64,000 bases of DNA, from positions 62,001 through 126,000 of the forward strand of contig CATLJY010000875.1 of the NCBI GenBank assembly GCA_949987705.1, given 5' to 3'. Below are positions 60,733 to 64,000 of this stretch, piece after piece. How positions within the stretch are numbered: position 1 is the stretch's first letter; the number at the start of each line of letters is the position of its first letter. Below the pieces are notes generated by a model that saw nothing but the letters and a program-made list of their open reading frames with translations, was not told the origin of the DNA and did not search any database. This DNA is from Thereva unica. Lineage: Eukaryota > Arthropoda > Insecta > Diptera > Therevidae. The translations under genes were made by a program, and so were the position numbers.

Positions 60733-60979
60733 ATTTTTTCTGCAGGCTGGTACCGGTGCTGGTGGCGTGCGACCGCGAGCCGAGGTACCGGTCCAGCCCA
60801 AACACGAGCATCGTCTCCGAGGCAATGGAGGCGGTAAACACGAGCGCCACGAGCGTCGTTATAAACATATTGGTGTTGGTCATGACCATGTATATGAATA
60901 GAATGGCCGAAATCAAAACAAAGGCGTGCAACTTGCGCAAATTGGCCGGGTCTGTAACGAATCTCACTACTTTATCCAT
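60731..60979 (-). CDS. Small two-span membrane protein (82 aa)
   Basis: Met 60979 is directly preceded by GTAAG (60980-60984). Two hydrophobic segments (about residues 17-35 and 37-58) are separated by a short polar loop with Asn/Thr. The C-terminus is Ser/Thr-rich and basic. Not recognised; small two-span proteins occur among conserved envelope genes of baculovirus-like viruses. Confidence 0.55.
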   Translation of the reverse strand: MDKVVRFVTDPANLRKLHAFVLISAILFIYMVMTNTNMFITTLVALVFTASIASETMLVFGLDRYLGSRSHATSTGTSLQKK

Positions 60980-61021
60980 CTTACCTCTGTTCCAGCGTTC
61001 GGGACCCCTCCATCGGGATGC

Positions 61022-61058
61022 TTATAAATGGTGGCCGAGTATCCTTGAATCCGTCAGT
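61022..61058 (+). promoter_or_regulatory. TATA box plus initiator (early-type promoter)
   Basis: TTATAAAT at 61022-61029 is followed by TCAGTC at 61054-61059, about 32 bases apart, matching an arthropod RNA polymerase II core promoter. The first ATG downstream is at 61071, which starts the kinase remnant. Confidence 0.65.
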
Positions 61059-61070
61059 CAAATCTCAAAA

Positions 61071-61314
61071 ATGGACAGCAGCACGGTATCCTACGTACAG
61101 GGTCTAGCCGACAAGCTGGGTATCGGGGTGGGCTACAATCGAGAATATGGTGGATGGACTGGGCTGCGGAGGTGCACGGTGGGTGATCTTCGTCGAGGGT
61201 CTGATTGGAGCGGGAAAGACGACCTATCTGCACGGCCTGCGTGGGTGCACTAAACACTGCGAGCCGGTCGATCTGGTGGTGGCGCGCATGCAGCGGCCCC
61301 GTCCACCACCTTGA
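61071..61314 (+). pseudogene. Deoxynucleoside/thymidine kinase N-terminal remnant
   Basis: Met 61071 opens a short frame that runs out of register. In the frame starting at Met 61147 the sequence reads VIFVEGLIGAGKTTYLHGL, a Walker A P-loop of the dNK/thymidine kinase type, then CEPVD, and stops at 61312-61314. A frameshift therefore separates the start from the P-loop, and the rest of the enzyme is missing. From about 61375 the sequence is hr repeat. The EPVD block points to a dNK-type kinase and so to a gene different from the thymidylate kinase remnant at 50384-50759. Confidence 0.65.
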
Positions 61315-61374
61315 CTCTACTGGCCCGTGCACTATCTTGAGCTGCGCGCACCCTCTCCTGCTCTAGCTGTACGG

Positions 61375-63345
61375 CGAGATTTGTACCAGCGATGTGCACT
61401 CGTCGGCGGTTCGACACCGACTGAGCATTTTTGTCATTCCGTCACGCGCCTTTAGACATTTTCATACAAAAGAGCTTTTTCCGGCAACTCGACTATATAT
61501 TGAGCGGTGGCTTCGCGCGCGACCCATTCACTCATTAAACTTTAGTTGGTGAGGAGTGAAGCAGGCAGCTCCCTACCGCCTAAAGTTTTCTTAATTAATA
61601 ATTAATGCTTAAGAATGGCTGACGCTCCTCGGGCCGTGCAGCTCTGTGGATCGAGTTCGCGGATGAAAATTGTGCGGTGCACTTTTATGACCTTGAAACC
61701 ACTGCCCGCCTTGATCTAGCCCACTGGCGACTCGACAGCTTAATACAATTGACCGCACCACGCAATAATCCCCTACTTGTTCGAGCCTCAAATTTATACC
61801 AGCGATGTGCACTCGTCGGCGGTTCGACACCGACTGAGCATTTTTGTCATTCCGTCACGCGCCTTTAGACATTTTCATACAAAAGAGCTTTTTCCGGCAA
61901 CTCGACTATATATTGAGCGGTGGCTTCGCGCGCGACCCATTCACTCATTAAACTTTAGTTGGTGAGGAGTGAAGCAGGCAGCTCCCTACCGCCTAAAGTT
62001 TTCTTAATTAATAATTAATGCTTAAGAATGGCTGACGCTCCTCGGGCCGTGCAGCTCTGTGGATCGAGTTCGCGGATGAAAATTGTGCAGTGCAATTTTA
62101 TGACCTTGAAACCACTGCCCGCCTTGATCTAGCCCACTGGCGACTCGACAGCTTAATACAATTGACCGCACCACGCAATAATCCCCTACTTGTTCGAGCC
62201 TCAAATTTATACCAGCGATGTGCACTCGTCGGCGGTTCGACACCGACTGAGCATTTTTGTCATTCCGTCACGCGCCTTTAGACATTTTCATACAAAAGAG
62301 CTTTTTCCGGCAACTCGACTATATATTGAGCGGTGGCTTCGCGCGCGACCCATTCACTCATTAAACTTTAGTTGGTGAGGAGTGAAGCAGGCAGCTCCCT
62401 ACCGCCTAAAGTTTTCTTAATTAATAATTAATGCTTAAGAATGGCTGACGCTCCTCGGGCCGTGCAGCTCTGTGGATCGAGTTCGCGGATGAAAATTGTG
62501 CGGTGCACTTTTATGACCTTGAAACCACTGCCCGCCTTGATCTAGCCCACTGGCGACTCGACAGCTTAATACAATTGACCGCACCACGCAGTAATCCCCT
62601 ATTTGTTCGAGTCTCAAAAATGTACCAGAGGTCTGCACTCGTCGGCGGTCGCAGCACGACTGAGCATTTTTGTCATTCCGTCACGCGCCTTTCGACATTT
62701 TCATACAAAAGAGCTTTTTCCGGCAACTCGACTATATATTGAGCGGTGGCTTCGCGCGCGACCCATTCACTCATTAAACTTTAGTTGGTGAGGAGTGAAG
62801 CAGGCAGCTCCCTACCGCCTAAAGTTTTCTTAATTAATAATTAATGCTTAAGAATGGCTGACGCTCCTCGGGCCGTGCAGCTCTGTGGATCGAGTTCGCG
62901 GATGAAAATTGTGCGGTGCAATTTTATGACCTTGAAACCACTGCCCGCCTTGATCTAGCCCACTGGCGACTTGACAGCTTAATACAATTGACCGCACCAC
63001 GCAATAATCCCCTACTTGTTCGAGCCTCAAATTTATACCAGCGATGTGCACTCGTCGGCGGTTCGACACCGACTGAGCATTTTTGTCATTCCGTCACGCG
63101 CCTTTCGACATTTTCATACAAAAGAGCTTTTTCCGGCAACTCGACTATAAATTGAGCGGTGGCTTCGCGCGCGACCCATTCACTCATTAAACTTTAGTTG
63201 GTGAGGAGTGAAGCAGGCAGCTCCCTACCGCCTAAAGTTTTCTTAATTAATAATTAATGCTTAAGAATGGCTGACGCTCCCCGGGGTGTGCAGCTCTGTG
63301 GATCGAGTTCGCGGATGAAAATTGTGCGGTGCACTTTTACGACCT
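61375..63345 (-). repeat. hr array B, inverted orientation (five units, 413-bp period)
   Basis: Units recur every 413 bp (for example GCTTAAGAATGGCTGACGCTCC at about 61607, 62020, 62433, 62846 and 63259). They are the reverse complement of the 505-bp units at 43998 and 44945, minus about 90 bp of the tail, and with a changed palindrome (GACGCTCCTCGGGCC in place of GAGCTCCTCGAGG). One unit (62600-62690) carries a different tail variant. They keep the AT-rich core, the TATA-like block and CAACTCGA. Small frames inside the units are not conserved proteins. Confidence 0.9.
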
Positions 63346-63428
63346 TTGACCCCGATAATAGATTGCCACCACATCGGCACGGGTTGTTTGGCAAAAATTT
63401 ATTTGCCCTCCGGTCGCCCCGATTTGCT

Positions 63429-63959
63429 CTATGTTTGATATGTCTTGATGGTTATATCGCCCCCATCCCCCCGTGTGCCAAGTGTTATTATGGCGCGCAA
63501 GAAGACCTTATCGATGTAGAAGGTATTAGCGTCGAACTGGAGTTTTGAATCAAATTCCTCATCCTCATTGGCCGGGTAGCGGTATAGGTTCGAGCCGATT
63601 CTCTTCATGTCCAGCATATATGGCCCGATATCAGGTCCGATATAGTAGTTTGTTGCTCTGACAATCAGGTACTTTAACTCGAAATCTTTAAACAACTTCC
63701 TCATCATCAAGAATATCTTCTGGGGACAGGCGCTGTATTTAACGTCACCGTGTGGTGATGGTGAAGCCACTGTCATCTCCGCATATACTATATGCTTATT
63801 CAAATACCGTGAAAAATCGGTAGAAGTTGCATTGATATAATCGCCAATTGAGAGACTCGCGGGAACTAGGGTGGCCCTCTCGAAGTTTTCAAAGAATTTA
63901 TATTTCTGGAGGTTAATATTCTCCAGTCTAAACAAGCTTGTAGTTAGCTGATTTTCCAT
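63429..63959 (-). CDS. Unrecognised protein (176 aa)
   Basis: An intact frame from Met 63959. Soluble-looking alpha/beta composition rich in Asn, Tyr, Phe and Ile, without a membrane span. Notable blocks are SIGDYINATSTDFSRYLN (about 37-54), YYIGPDIGPYMLDMKRIG (about 106-123) and an acidic DEEFD. It is the first gene outside the inverted hr array and may belong to the viral block beyond the window. No TAAG or TATA was seen in the few bases available upstream. Confidence 0.5.
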   Translation of the reverse strand: MENQLTTSLFRLENINLQKYKFFENFERATLVPASLSIGDYINATSTDFSRYLNKHIVYAEMTVASPSPHGDVKYSACPQKIFLMMRKLFKDFELKYLIVRATNYYIGPDIGPYMLDMKRIGSNLYRYPANEDEEFDSKLQFDANTFYIDKVFLRAIITLGTRGDGGDITIKTYQT

Positions 63960-64000
63960 TATGGTGCCTGCTTTCCATAATGCATTTAGATCAGCTATAC

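Noticed and set aside
50384..61314. The two kinase remnants as halves of one gene split by rearrangement
   Set aside because: The P-loop fragment has a dNK-type EPVD block and the other has thymidylate-kinase-type motifs, so they belong to different families.
43051..63345. hr arrays or the 117-bp array as CRISPR
   Set aside because: Units are hundreds of bases or contiguous with no unique spacers, and the context is eukaryotic with no cas genes.
63267..63548. A 93-residue plus-strand frame at the hr border
   Set aside because: It begins inside hr sequence, overlaps the better minus-strand gene at 63429-63959, and has no independent support.
1..64000. tRNA, rRNA or riboswitch genes
   Set aside because: No cloverleaf or rRNA-like segment was recognised on either strand; the primer-binding sites match only tRNA 3' ends.

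Overview
The window reads as an arthropod (most likely insect) chromosome that carries a large block of endogenous DNA-virus sequence. The left ~29.5 kb is AT-rich and made almost entirely of transposable elements, several nested inside one another. The right ~34 kb (about 30-64 kb) is richer in G+C, gene-dense on both strands, and organised like a nuclear arthropod large DNA virus of the baculovirus/nudivirus/hytrosavirus/filamentovirus assemblage. Its hallmarks are a B-family DNA polymerase (55846-58344, minus), a probable PIF-5/ODV-E56 oral-infectivity membrane protein (47743-48804), a short LEF-5-like TFIIS zinc ribbon (59255-59506, minus), a BRO gene plus a broken BRO copy, a viral-type matrixin, remnants of a subtilase and two nucleotide kinases, hr-like repeat arrays, and a baculovirus-style late-promoter motif (A/T/G-TAAG) just upstream of most start codons. 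Which family it belongs to, and the host species, cannot be settled by eye.

Left region. 3-519: tail of an LTR element with an env-like C-terminus. 613-11950: a jockey-like LINE (gag and endonuclease) split by a second LINE in the opposite direction, itself split by a BEL/Pao element with near-identical 1091-bp LTRs and a 5-bp target duplication. 12253-16240: remains of a PIF/Harbinger-type unit (MADF/BESS gene and a convergent transposase fragment) with a piggyBac element in an intron. 16830-18350: pogo-like element. 18990-20198: a second Harbinger transposase with introns. 23749-29499: a gypsy element with gag, a canonical -1 frameshift site and full pol, but no recognisable 3' LTR.

Transition, 29.5-31.7 kb: a 74-residue PPP1R15/GADD34-like protein (eIF2alpha-phosphatase adaptor) and an apparently intact Merlin/ISXO2-type transposase with one short intron.

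Virus-like block. 31.7-40.3 kb holds genes of unknown function, three of them with long in-frame tandem repeats, plus one repeat family (32.1-33.2 and 38.9-39.4 kb) and a decayed LINE (37.0-38.8 kb). 40.4-43.1 kb holds a DUF4419-like gene, unknowns and the matrixin. A direct hr array (43.05-45.3 kb) and an inverted hr array (61.4-63.35 kb) flank a 16-kb segment with the polymerase, PIF-5, LEF-5-like, BRO and small membrane-protein genes, as well as a 2.9-kb satellite of 117-bp units. Genes interrupted at hr edges (subtilase, thymidylate kinase, deoxynucleoside kinase) suggest that hr-mediated recombination reshaped the block.

How it fits together: PIF-5 and several small membrane proteins would serve virion envelope and entry functions and mostly carry TAAG late motifs. 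The polymerase and LEF-5-like genes lack TAAG, as expected of early genes. The PPP1R15-like, BRO, matrixin and subtilase genes are typical host-interaction accessories. TE insertions inside the block argue for chromosomal integration, while many long uninterrupted reading frames argue that integration is recent or that some genes are still maintained.
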